Assembly (NCBI GenBank): GCA_028023455.1 | Contig: JAQFVV010013318.1 | Span: 48,501 to 112,500 of the forward strand | DNA: 64,000 bases | Origin: Epiperipatus broadwayi | Taxonomy: Eukaryota > Onychophora > Udeonychophora > Euonychophora > Peripatidae | Reading direction: 5' to 3' | In this document: one piece after another, positions 18,746 to 31,828 of the stretch | Numbering within the stretch: position 1 is the stretch's first letter | How the letters are laid out: each line of letters starts with the position of its first letter | Translations under genes and position numbers: made by a program | The notes under the pieces: generated by a model | Told to the model about the DNA's origin: nothing | The model's input: only the letters and a program-made list of their open reading frames with translations | Database searches by the model: none

Positions 18746-19460
18746 AGAATGAAGACACAGATATAAGTTTATTTTAAGATATTTATTAATATTGAAATAA
18801 TTAACTTTGATATTTCTGATTAGATATATTATTTTTGTTATTATTATTATTAATCATTTAAAAAAGAGAGAGAGAGTCTCTCACATATGTATGTGAATTT
18901 GCGGTTATTATGGGCATAAATGTTAAAGCTTTTATTTAAATCTTTTGAGTCAATTTTTCTATTTTAAATTCTAGTATTTTCAACAAATATTGCAATGAGA
19001 TTCTTTTTTTGTTGTTGTTGCTATTCATTTTCCTCTTGTTGATACTCCTGGAATTCATCATATATATGGATATACATGTATGTATATGCATACATATGCT
19101 TATAATATTTGGTAAATACGATATCTCATGCTGAATATCTAAAAATGTATTTAACCATATATCCTTTTTAAGTTATTTTTTTGTCACTGCTGCACCTTAT
19201 GATGAGTGCAAGAAGAGATTGATCTATTATAGATGCCCTGTAAGCAAGTACTCTAATAACTTTATATTTAAAGTAATAGTAAGTGTATAATTGTGCTGCG
19301 CATATATTCATGTACAGGAATTTATATATAGCAATAGGGAAGTAGATACAGTACCTTATGTTGAGTACAATATAGTATCTGAGCCAATGCAACCTTGTTG
19401 ACTTGTTGAAAAATACAAAATTATTGAAATATCTCATAATGCAAATATACATATGCATAG

Positions 19461-19655
<195 letters not shown>

Positions 19656-22600
19656 CTATCAAATAAAAGGGTTTTAAAGCACTGAGTAAAAGTGCATGCC
19701 TGTATGACCGAATATCTCATATCTGTATATCAAATCACACAAAGTAAAATTTATTTATATTGGGTAAAAAGAGCTCAGACCACTTCCATTACTTATAAAC
19801 ATTGTAAATAGCTTTAGGGATTTATTGTTTTTCTTATTTAAAATTGTATTTTATCTATTTCAATGCCTCGAATATATATGGTTTGGGATAATTAATTATT
19901 TAGTATTTTGTTATTATATCATCATTAGTATGAAATGGTGGTGGGTATTTGGGATTAAATAAATATTTAATCATAATATTAAACTTGTTTCGTTTTCATA
20001 TTATTATTTATATTGATCAAAATGTATTCTTTCCTTATCAACCATGTACCGGTTATAATCATTTAACTTACCCATTTGAAGACCCTAGTTTGTAGAGTGA
20101 CTGAGCTAGCCACAAAGGGATATCACTCTACCAGGGTGTTAAATCTTATTCTTATACTCCACTGAACATATGGTATTGCACATCCTTCTAGGAGGGTGAA
20201 AAATTCATTTTTTGATTCTTTTCTAGAAGTGGCATGCAAAAGTCTATTTAGTAAATAGATTTTTCAAAGATGTTTACTTACCATTGTTCTAAATATTCGG
20301 GCATTCAAATAAGATATCAACTAAAGGGTGTTTTTAACTGGAAGAGTCCTGTCAATCCACTCTTTCTATCAATTTATCTGGAAATACCAATATACATGAG
20401 TACAGACAATCGGCTAGATTTATATGCATTTCCTTACCTGTTGAATCTTGGTCACTTCATGCTCAGTGCAAGATTAGGAAAAGAATTCCACAGGGAGTAT
20501 GGACTGGTATAATATATTGTAACCCCTCACCCCTGATCACCAACCCTAACAATTACCTGGGGGCGCCAATTCTATGGTTCATAGAATAAACTATCAATCT
20601 AACTTTATCCAAAATTTACTTATGATGCTCTTAATTAAAGTTTCACCTTAACCTAGCTCAGTTAACGGATACAGAAGTGTATGAGGTGTACAATGTACAT
20701 TACATGTGGGAGAAATTATTATAATTAATAGGAATAAACAGTCTATCAATTTTATACTAAACAAAAATTAAATTGGTAAAATTCTTCTAGCTAAAATTGA
20801 CTAATTTATAATCTATATTTCACCTCCTCCCATCATCCATATGCACTGAACAACCTCTACCATATTAGAAAATTACACCAATAATTAAAAAAATATATTT
20901 TAGAAAGTGTAATGTATAACTAACTGGATCTGAACTTAAACTAAACCTATCATTACTAAATTTTTAATAACACAGTAATCTAATCTAATTAACTGAATTT
21001 ATTATTTGATCTGAATTAAATATTAAAGATGTCAGGGAATTAACTGATGGTATGGCTTAATCTAAAACCTCTATCTCTCAATAACTATTATTTAATATTA
21101 TGAAAACAATAATATAAACCAAGCAATACCCTAACTAATTAATGACAGTTAGATAATGAAAGAAATCGGGCACATTTTGATTTCAATTCATCATCTAAAC
21201 AATTACTAAATAATAAAACCTTTTAAGACAATCAGTAGATAATTGGCATCTCATACAGTGTTTGGATCAAGGAAATCAATATCATCATATCTGGATGTTT
21301 ATCATAATTAAATGAAAATACAATTATATTACATTAAATAAAATAAATGTGTGAACATGTGTGGAAATATGAAACAACGAATGAATGGCAAAAAAGACTT
21401 TTAAATTCAATTTTAAATAATAAAATATTTATTAACAAAATAAATAAAAAAAAAAAGTTAATCAAACATTTAAACTTTTCTCATTGGTATGAGTACAACT
21501 TTTAAATGCACTTTGCATCACTAGTTACAATTTTCATAAAATTGTAACACAAGATGATTTCTTAAATTTTACATCTAATACATTATATCTATCAAAACAT
21601 ACTGATAGATTTGTGAAACACCTTATATTCTTATTAAATAATGAATCAAAATAAAATCTACATATTTACTATAAAACAAATGGTTTTAGTTATCAGTTAC
21701 TTCTGATAAACCTGTACAAGAGAAGAAATATAATCTTATACTTTTAGTAATAAAGTATAAAATTTATCTTGTGTTCAACATTTTGCTTTATAGCACTTAA
21801 TTATTAATTAACTTAATAAAACTATGACAAACAGCATGGATTAAATATCTTCATTGCACTATAAAGTAAAATTAAAATTTTGCATTTTATTTCAAATGCA
21901 CAGTAACTATAACTAAAGTAAAAGGGGTTTGAAACCTAAGAATAATATCAAAATAGGTTTTGCAAAATAAAATTAATAATTCCATTAATGAATTACATTC
22001 TTACCAAATTATATCTTGCAAAAAAGGAATTAAATAATTTCAGTAAATAAATATATTTGCCTTTGCAACATTGAAATAAAATATTATATTAAATAACTAT
22101 GGTTTTATTTTTCCAAAATAAAAGTAAATAATTGCATTCATTAACTGTCTTTTATCTTTGCTTGCTTACTTAATCAAATGATGACTGAATGATAAAAAAT
22201 AATGATATGAAACCTAAATGATCACTATAAAATGTTTTAAAATAATAATTAAGGTTGTACATTACTGATGGAGTTCTTATATCTTTCAAATTAACACTTT
22301 GTTTATGAGTCTGTATTATACTGTGTGTCAAGAATAAATAAATAATTAATTCTAATCAATCTAATTGGTTTGCTTATGAAGTTACAATATGATCATAATA
22401 CGGATGAAAGCAATGATCAATGAAGCTTAGGTCACTAACTTTATTACAGCTGTTTTGTAAGAAAATCTATTCTGCCATTATTATTCTTTTTATCAATAAA
22501 TTATATGGCACTTGGCTATAGTATAAGCTGGAAAAACATTCAATAACACATGGGGATAAAAGATTTCAACAATTCAAGTCAGATAAATATGAACATAGCA

Positions 22601-25600
22601 ACTTCCAAGTCTATTTTTAAGACTAACTAAACTGGTAGGAATAAATCTCTTCACCAAATGAACAGGGAGGTAATATATTCACTTCAGATGCTTTAATTCA
22701 TAATAAATATCATCAAAACTGGAGGATTCAATCTACTCCTATCAAAAACATTTCAATACACAGAAAATAAGGGATTACTCGATCCCATACCTTCTACACT
22801 AGGCAATCTACTCATGTTTAAATATTCAAATAACAAAAGGAGACATTACTCAATCCAATAAATATTATAAAACATTCCTAACATTACTACATATAGCCAT
22901 AAAAATTCTTCTCCATTCAATCATAATAAAGAACAATAACTCCCTTAAATAAATCACTAATCCTTCCAAACAATTGACAATCCTCTTCTTCCGAAACTCA
23001 TTGATTATATAACATTTGCACTTGCAACTAACAAATTATAGCTAAGTTTAATAATGTACATGCATATAGAAGCACAGTAACACACAGACTATTTAAATCT
23101 CAGTAGCAAAGAACTACTGTCAAAATATCAATTAGTAATTGTAAAAGCAATAAAGAATATTTTATATCTGATAATACACTATTTGGGACTTAGTAACATA
23201 CTAATAATGGTTGGAAAATAAAGCAATGAATTTATTGGCAAGTAAGACAAAATATTTTTTTTTATATAGTGCATTTACATTAGCCAAAATCTAAAAAAAA
23301 TATTTTAGACCTAGATAAATAATAAAGCTTTATGTTATAGAGGAAATAATTATTAAAAATACTGATTTTCTAATCTATAATATATATATGGTAAGATTTT
23401 ATACAATGAAACTTTTAAAATAATTATTTACCCCTTACAAACTATAAATAGATTCTTCCATTTTTTTATCATGCACGTGTGTTACTAACACATGACCAAA
23501 ACTTATATTAAAATAATAACAATAATAATAAAAAAATTACCAACATAATGTATTCCTTCATTATGCCACTAATGAGACATTCTTGAAGAATGAAAATATA
23601 CATATGATAATGATAGATAAAATAATAAAACATTTCTTAAACAATATTATCTGTCTAAACACTATTAAATAATAAAAAAGTTATTTTATTCTTTCTTCTT
23701 AATGAGAATGAAAAGTGTATTGATAGATGGTACATGACTTTCCTTTGTCATGTCTCCAAATGAATAAGAGTAATACTAAACAGTAAACACACAAGAATAA
23801 ATATTAACATGTAACAACACATTTTCTGCAGGAAAAACAAAATAATATTTTGTTAAATCCATAAGAGCAGATTCAATGTTTTTTAGTTATCGACTAATGA
23901 ATTGCTGTTGATATTATATGGAATTTCATTAATTAAGCAATGAATATTTCACAATGCAAATAAAATAGAAGTCTGTACTTCATTTTTAGGATATATTTAA
24001 AATTTGATTTCACAATTATAAAGTCATTCAGAAATACACATAGTTATTCAATTAATAATATTTATTTAGATGAATTAATTGGCAACATTAATACAGCAAT
24101 AGCATATAACTTTATCCATTTATAAATTCATTCCTCCTATTAGTCTGGAAAGACAAGTAATTATTAAAGTACATTCAATGACATATTTTATCTTGTATTT
24201 TTTTTTCCTTTTCAATAGGTAAAAGTAGAAATAATTATGCCAATGTTCTAATAAATATGACAATAAAATTACATAATTCTTATGTATATTTTTAAATTTT
24301 CTTTTACAATTAGCATGAAACTTATTAAATACAGTTCTGGAAATATTCAATAAAAGTTCACACCTGTTCCACATATAAACAATGCATGTTGCTATTATTC
24401 CATTAATAATATGATTAAAACTTAAGAATATGAATTTTAGAAACTAAACAAACATTCTTTTCTTCTTTTCCGTTAAGTTTAAATTTAAATAAAATAAATT
24501 TATAATCCTATCACATTCCTATTTTCTTAAATAGTAATAATTTAACTTGAATAATATAACATAACACTTACATGCATTTCAAACAATGGTTGGAAAATTT
24601 AAATAGTCAGCCAAGAACAAAATTGACATATCTCTTGGTGGTACTCATATTTGTAAACAAATATTAAATTTTAAACTTTCAGCTTGAACTTTGGAAGTAA
24701 AAAAAATATACTATTAAACTTTGTTAAAATGAAACCGTATTGGAAGATCTTTTAGCAGTTTGAAGTTGTAGCTGGCCTAGTAGTCAAAAGGTCAAAGGGT
24801 AGGAGTGTGATGTGTAATTGTAGTGGCAATCATTTTTATAGATTTTTTTAAAAGATTAGCTCATATTTTTTTCTCATCTAATAGTTCAAGATATCTGAAA
24901 GTTCAAAGATCACAAGACAACAATCATGACTTAATTTATGCAAGAAACCTTGTCTTGAAAAAAAAATAAGTGGGGGGAAAATATTCTGTCTTTTAAATAA
25001 ATAAAAAAATATTAAATTGAATTAATAAATAAATATTCTGTACTTTTAAAACAACAGAAAAAAAATTAATAACAATTGCTTTAATAAATAAAATATTTTG
25101 TAGTATAATTATTATTTAATAATTCATTAATCCACTGATCAATTAATTCACTTAAAAATGTAGTTAGGCTGGTTTTAAACACTGTTATTTATGAAATTAA
25201 ATATTTGAATATGAAATGGGATGTTTAATGATTTAAGGAAGCATATGAATGAAAAATGAAGTTGAATAATGATATAGACATACATGACTATTTACTAACA
25301 ATGCACTATAGACACTGAACTGATATGACTAAATGGCTATTCTAAGATGATGAATGAGATATATTTCAATGTTTATTCTATAAATTATATTGTGTAAAGC
25401 AAACAAACTAGAGAACTACCAAAACAAGTCTAACTATTTATTTGTGAACAAACAAAACATATTAGCACCAACTCAAACTGAACTATGTTTATAACAAGCC
25501 ATCCCCTATCCTATCATTAATTATACCCTAAAGTAAGCTACCAAACATCTAATAATTTTTAAATTACATTTATAAATACTTCTAATCATAGTTTTGAATC

Positions 25601-25709
25601 ATAAATATTTTTTTTTTAAATTTTGCGTTATTTCATTTTTTTTAAGTAATATAATATCAGATGTTGCTTAGACAATACCATACAATCACAAATATTATTT
25701 CTGGTGCAA
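19656..25709. other. Intron 2, long AT-rich stretch, no gene seen
   Basis: Six kilobases with no convincing coding sequence. The clean 80-codon frame at 20270-20512 has no known motif. Around 20515-20580 there is a GC-richer patch (TGTAACCCCTCACCCC and GGGGGCGCC) that could be debris of an LTR element. Near 24775-24835 a tRNA-A-box-like GGCCTAGTAGTCAAAAGG is visible. Confidence 0.5.
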
Positions 25710-25720
25710 AACCAGAAGGG

Positions 25721-25766
<46 letters not shown>

Positions 25767-25786
25767 CCCTATCTGGTTATGCCGAT

Positions 25787-25820
<34 letters not shown>
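25710..25820. repeat. (TA)n palindrome and second TA array
   Basis: AACCAGA-AGGGCACTATAT (25710-25728) pairs with ATATAGTGCCCT-A-TCTGGTT (25759-25778) with one bulged A, around a TA array. A second TA array follows at about 25791-25820. Confidence 0.9.
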
Positions 25821-25825
<5 letters not shown>

Positions 25826-26746
25826 AGTGTAAATAGAAAAATATTAACGCAATGATAATCTTTTTATAAGTTGAATTTAAAAAGGTTTAAGAGAAATTGA
25901 GATCAGGCAAGATTTACATTTTAACTTTTAAAGTATTTTAAAATTTACAGATTGAAATACACTTATCTAATACAGTTTAATTAATTTAAGAGAGAATACA
26001 CTTATTTAAAATAGTTTAATTAATTTATGAGATTTGCATTTAAGAGTTTATTCACATTATTTATATTATATAACTAGCTTTAAGAAAGATTTAGAGATTT
26101 CTATAGCATTAAATTTAGCTTGGTTGGGAAATCGTTACCGGTTGTTTATTCAGAAGGCTTAACAGCTTGACAGTATGAAACACACATGCATGGGCTGATT
26201 TTCTCTAAGCTGGTTCATCTATGGGATATTCTTTCAGGTAGGTTGTGGTTTGGGTCTTTGGTCTTCATAAACAGTTCTAGCTGCTGATGAGGGAGCAATG
26301 ACAGTCTCTTTAGCCAATGGTTTTCATAATAAAAAATGGGCACACTGCCTGGATATGTGTTAATACATGAGTAAAGCAAAATGGATCATGATTTCTTTTC
26401 AAACTGGCCTTTTTTATATTTTTTTATTCCTTCTCTTACAACTCAATTGCAATCTTTATTTTTAGACTTTAAAACTTAAGAAGTCTCTAATTTCATTGAC
26501 TTCAAACGAATTGGCTGGATTGATTTTAGACTTAGTAATTGTTAATTGTTCCCTTTTATTTCATAAGATTCAAGTTCAGCTGGATTTTATTGCAGGCTTA
26601 ATTGTTCTAATTTTTATTTTATAAGAATCATAAAGTCTGGATCTATGCAGATGCGAATATACAATTTTTCACAAATAAAAATATTACAAAATGTGTATAC
26701 AATAATTTAAACTAGCACATGTGTGTGCATATACAATTACATACAT

Positions 26747-26823
26747 ATACACATAAATATACATTTGGTTAGTATAAACAGGAATATACACATAAATATA
26801 CATTTGGTTAGTATAAACAGGAA
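26747..26823 (+). repeat. 39-bp direct tandem repeat
   Basis: Two nearly identical adjacent 39-bp copies containing CATTTGGTTAGTATAAACAG. The rest of 25821-27877 is plain AT-rich intron with no gene seen. Confidence 0.9.
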
Positions 26824-27877
26824 GGATGAGGGAGGTGACATTTGTGCCTTTTTTATTTTGTTGAAACAGATGTATCTAAATTGCTGTATGGAAGAATAAG
26901 TGGACACGATGGAAAAAAAAAATAATATAAATTTTATTTCCATGATGGAAATGGCTGCATTTTATAAAAAAAAGATATTAAATAGAAAAAAAAAAATTGA
27001 AACTGTGTACATCTTTATCAAAAGAATGTTCAGAAATAAACCGATAAGAAGGTCAAGAATAAATTGTAGGTGTTCAATGGAATTGTCTTGACATCAATAT
27101 AGAAAAAAGGTGGTAAAAGCTTTTGCTTTTGTTTTCAAGATAATTTCTTTCTAAAATAACTTAATGTTTAAAAGAAGGGAAAATGAAAAGGAAAGTCATG
27201 AAAGAAATACTTCCTAAAAAAAACAAAAACAAATAATGTATAATGGAAACAGAAATTAATTAATTATTTATGTCTATATTTTTTGTGGATGTCATTTTGA
27301 ATGGATAAATCATTACTATAAACATCTATAGTTGAGTTATTTAATTTTTACTTTTGGACATTTGAAAATTATTAATATCAGCAAGTATAATCTTCAGCCA
27401 TGAACATGCTGGTGTAAGAACTTAAGCTTGCTGTGTTTTGTGATCCATTCTGTGAATATACAGCTATTCCTATGGTATAAAATAGATTTCAATCCTGGAA
27501 GGAAGGCATTCTTAAACGCTTGGAAGAAAATTGTTTCCAAATAACATTAAGACCAGGTTAAGGAATCAGTAAAAGTAAACCCATCAGAAAGCATCGATTC
27601 ATATGACCATAGTATCAAGCAAACCCGTGTAATTACTCTTCTGTAGTCTTCATTGTCCCTGGAGAAAACACAAAATATGGACATTTTATCACCTATATTT
27701 CCCAAATATTAGTGTGACTTTTATGATAATGCATAGAGGTCCACCTATGTTGACAATGTAAAAAATTTTTTGGTCTTCCAAAATACTATTTTACATTTTA
27801 ATCAATTAAATCTTGCATTATATTATATATTTTTATATCTGTCTTTGTCTTTATCTATATATAATGTCTTTTCTTAG

Positions 27878-27966
27878 GTATCATTACAGCCAGATGGATA
27901 TCATAAATGTGGAGGGGCTATCATTAGTGAAAAATGGATTATTACTACTGCTCAATGTGCCATGCT
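27878..27966 (+). CDS. Serine protease homologue, coding exon 3 (His-loop, His replaced by Gln)
   Basis: Residues 69-97 plus two bases of codon 98: VSLQPDGYHKCGGAIISEKW followed by IITTAQCAM. This matches the S1 block VSLQ..G.H.CGGS.I....V.TAAHC. Cys79 and Cys95 are the conserved Cys42-Cys58 pair. The catalytic His57 position reads Gln94 (codon CAA). Acceptor TTCTTAG (27871-27877); donor GTAAGT (27967-27972). Phase 0 in, phase 2 out; the missing third base of Leu98 is supplied by exon 4. Loss of the His would abolish classical hydrolysis, so the protein is more likely a regulatory or binding pseudoprotease, or the gene is decaying. Confidence 0.88.
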
Positions 27967-28553
27967 GTAAGTTCTGATTTATTTAAAATATACTACATAT
28001 TTAAAGGTGTATCACATTTATAAATAATATTTTAATTTATTTGATTTATTGGACATAATTTTTTAATGAATCACATTTATAGATTTTTCTCAATCAGTCT
28101 TACTGCAATAATTAACAGCCAATGTGATGAATATCTAATAGTAATAAAAGATTATTCTTATTATATTAATATCATCTATATTCTTTATAACCATATGCAA
28201 TGTTTTTTTTAACAATCTACAATTCACTCTCACAGTCCTGATTGCACTACCGATCTTTTCTAGATCTGCTTTTCATATTTCCAAAACTTCAGTTAAGATT
28301 TGGAAATATAAGTAGAAGTTCTCAATCATAAGATAAGATTTGAAAATATAAGTAGAATTTGTGAAGTCGATTGTTGGGGCAAACGAATTTGTCATAGCTA
28401 ATTGTTGATTGTAAAAAAAAAAAAAAAAAAAACATTGTATAAACAAATAAAAAAGTTGATATTAATAATATATGAATTCTGCAATACAAAAAGAAAGATA
28501 AAAGGATAATATTCTGGTTATTAAAAGACTAACTTAATTAGCAGCTGAACCAT

Positions 28554-28587
<34 letters not shown>

Positions 28588-28591
28588 TGCT
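27967..28591. other. Start of intron 3
   Basis: AT-rich intron with a poly(A) run at about 28415-28432 and interrupted (TA)n at about 28553-28587 that abuts the 3' end of RTE copy R4. No gene seen. Confidence 0.6.
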
Positions 28592-30546
28592 GCACACTTT
28601 CTTATTTCATCCGTCCATCTCACATGTGGTCTCATTCCGGATCTTTTACGATCTTTGAAATCCAGTTTAAGTTTTCAATTCTCCATCTATTATCATCTCT
28701 TCTAGCAATATCTCCAGACCGACTCCACTTCAATTATTACTTTTTTTCAATGAAGTCAGTAACACCTGTTTGTTCTTTTACCCATACATTGTGTTTTTGA
28801 TATCTTCTTGTTGTTCCTAACATGCATCTCTCCAACATTCTTTGAGTGGTCTGAAGGCTCTATATTGTGCTTCTATTAAGTGTCCAAGTCTCAGATCTCT
28901 AAGTAAGACCTGGTAAAACACATTTGTTAAAAACCTTCCTTTTAAAACACATTGAAATATTTTCTTTTAGTATCAAGTTATTTTAATAAAACGACTTCAA
29001 CCAAGTTTAATTCTATGATTAATTCGATCCATTAGTTTGCATTTGTATTAATAATCTGACTAAGATTTTGTAACAGTTAACTTTTTCCAATTTCATCATG
29101 ATCAATCTTTATTTTCATATTTTGAGCAAATCGATTAATCATTACTTTAAGATTTTTAACATTTATCTTTAGTCCTACTTTCCTACTTTCATCTGATAAC
29201 TCCTACATTTCCTGCAGCTCTGAAGCATTATTTGCAAAAACAACTACACCATCTGCAAAATACAAATGAGTTGAATAATCTTCATTTACTTTCATTCCTT
29301 TAGTTTTCCATTTTAATCCACAAAATACTTTTTGCAGCACTGCTGTATAAATTTCGGAGATATGGAGGCACAATGTCTTATACCCATCTCAATGTTGACT
29401 TTCACAGTATCATTATCCAATCTAATTGTTACTGTTGTACTTTTATAAATATTCTTTAAAATATGAAAATATATTTGATCTATACATTTATGATCCAATG
29501 CTTTAATCACTGAAGCAATGTTTGTAAAATCAAATGCCTTTTCATAATCTACAAATCCAAAACATAATGGCAACTCATATTCATTTCTCCTTTCTATAAC
29601 ATTTCTCAATACATGGATATGATCTACTGTACTAAAACCACTTTTAAATCCATCTTGTTCTCTTGGTTGGTGGAAATCCAATGTTCTTCATAGACAAGTT
29701 GTAATTATCTTGGTAAATAAAATGTATATACTGATGAATGGCTGATAGGTCTGTTATATCTAATATCATTTTCATCACCTTTTTTTAAATATTAATATTA
29801 ATACGGTATTCTTTCTATCATCTGGAACATTTTTATCATTTAGACATTTGGTATATAACTTTGCTAAATTTATTTTTATATTTCTTCACCTGCTTCCTTT
29901 AATATATAAGTACTAATTTCATGATTACCTGGAGCCTTTCTTTTCTTCATACATTTAATTGCATGTCTCATTTCTTTCTTTAAAATTCTGGGCAATTCCG
30001 AAGATGTAATAGACATAGGAGGTACTTGTTCTTTATTACTATATAATACTTGATAAAAGTCTTCCACCCATTTCATAATGTCATCTCTGTTTTTTAATGC
30101 ATATATAAATGTCCTACCAATACCAAAATGTTGTTTTACATTCTTGACACTTTTATTTTCTTCTACAGCTTTTCTTGCTAATTCACAGTTATACTTTCTT
30201 ATATCATTTTCAATTCTTTTCCGCACCATTTTATAAAATTCGAGATATTCAATTGTTTTAATGCTCATTTTTGTATATCTTCATATTCCTTCTATTTTTT
30301 TTATAGATTCTGTAATCTCAGTAGAATTTTTATTGGTCACTTGCTGCTTTTTTCTACCAGCTGCCTTTGTTGCAGTTTTTAAAAGTGTATCAATTGCTTA
30401 CATATTAATTTCATTCAAATCTGAATCATATTCAAAATCTACTAATATTTGCAACCGATTTGTAAGTTCTAATTTAAATTCATTAGAGTATTTTTGAAGA
30501 TTGGGAATATCAACTGTAAATATTGTTTTGTTTTTTTTTCACAATT

Positions 30547-30605
<59 letters not shown>

Positions 30606-30609
30606 CTCT

Positions 30610-30644
<35 letters not shown>

Positions 30645-31828
30645 GTTTGCATTACCACGTATCTTACAACTTACTAATCGATGATCACATCCTGTTAAAT
30701 TTATTAAGAACATTTCAATCTTGAAATATGTATTTTATGTTAGTCAAAATATAATTCAATTCTACTGTACCTTCATTTGAATGCTTCCGTGTTCATTCTC
30801 TTCTAACATTTTTTTCAAAATAAGAATTTTATAATATAATGTTTGTTTTTTTTCTAGCAAATTGCACAAATCTATGTTCTTTTTCATTTCTATTACCATA
30901 ACCAAAATTACCTAAAGCACTTTCATTTTTCATTTGTTTACCAAATCTAGCATTGCAATATCTAATAACAATTATTAAATGTTGTATACATTGATCAAAA
31001 GTGTTTTGAACATCCATATATTTTTTTTTTACTACTTCATCACTATGAGAACTTGTTGGAGCATAAACCTGAATTATCTTCATTCTATATCTGCTATTAA
31101 GTTGTATAACTAATCTTACCACTCTGTCTGATATACCATGAAACTCCACAATGTTTTTCTTCCACTTTTTATTTATAATTAATCGTACTCCACTTGTATT
31201 TCCAATATTTGTTCCTTTATAATAGAGTACATGTCAACTTTTTATATCAATTGTTTTTCAACTTTTCTATTAACTTCACAATATCCAATAATGTACCATT
31301 TAATATAAAACAGTTTTCTTCTAATTATTGCAATCGTTTTTCACTTGAACGTGATCGCAGTTGTAAATACCTAAATTATTATTTTTTTATCTAATGGCAG
31401 CCTGGGACTGCTATCAGGGGATTATTAACACCCTCCACTTTCAGCCACCATCCGCTGCCTTGGTTGGTGGCTTTACAACTTCCTGGTATTAAGGTCTATG
31501 ATTTATTTTTGACTGTCATAATTTTATATATGTATTGAAAAAATATTTATCATTTACACAACATTCATTGTGCATTATCCGGGAACTGAGAATAAAAAAA
31601 AAAAACATGATGTTTTTTTATCTTAAATTCAGAGGTAAAAAGGTAATAAACTCACCACAGTGGCTAATGCATGTTGATGAGCAGCCTATCCATGTTTTTT
31701 ACTATATGAATAATCAAATAGTAATAACGGCTACAACGACAAAAGTGTATGGAGTGGACATTAGGAAATTGCCCTGCTCGGTTCATTTAAGTCCTCAATA
31801 AGAAATCAAAAGTTCTCCTTTCAGTTGA
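28592..31828 (-). mobile_element. RTE-type retrotransposon R4, nearly complete, dead, minus strand
   Basis: About 3.2 kb. From its 5' end (31828): a roughly 350-bp 5' UTR; an apurinic-type endonuclease (30829-31149: QVYAPTSSHSDEV, YGNRNEKE); a linker (29876-30268); and RT (29313-29681: FVDYEKAFD, with the RQGDSIS box degraded to RHCASIS). The endonuclease Asp of the GDFNA-like block is lost (RYCNARF). Its 5' boundary matches that of R2. Its 3' boundary is at GTGTGCAG, about 95 bp short of the TGATGATG end of R1-R3. It contains an expanded (CT)n tract. Confidence 0.88.
30547..30641 (+). repeat. (CT)n array inside RTE copy R4
   Basis: About 45 CT units with two interruptions. At the equivalent place R2 has only CTCTCTAG (minus-strand reading of CTAGAGAGAC at about 42913) and R3 has CTAAAGAGAC, so the array grew inside the retrotransposon after insertion. 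Confidence 0.9.

Noticed and set aside
20270-20512. Clean 80-codon frame
   Set aside because: No recognisable domain, no splice context and no second copy; it lies beside possible repeat debris.
20515-20580. Possible LTR end and primer-binding site (TGTAACCCC, GGGGGCGCC)
   Set aside because: No matching second LTR and no gag-pol reading frames in 16-26 kb, so it cannot be called an LTR element.
31535-31801. 88-codon plus-strand frame
   Set aside because: It is antisense to the 5' UTR region of RTE copy R4; the matching region of R2 has no equivalent protein.
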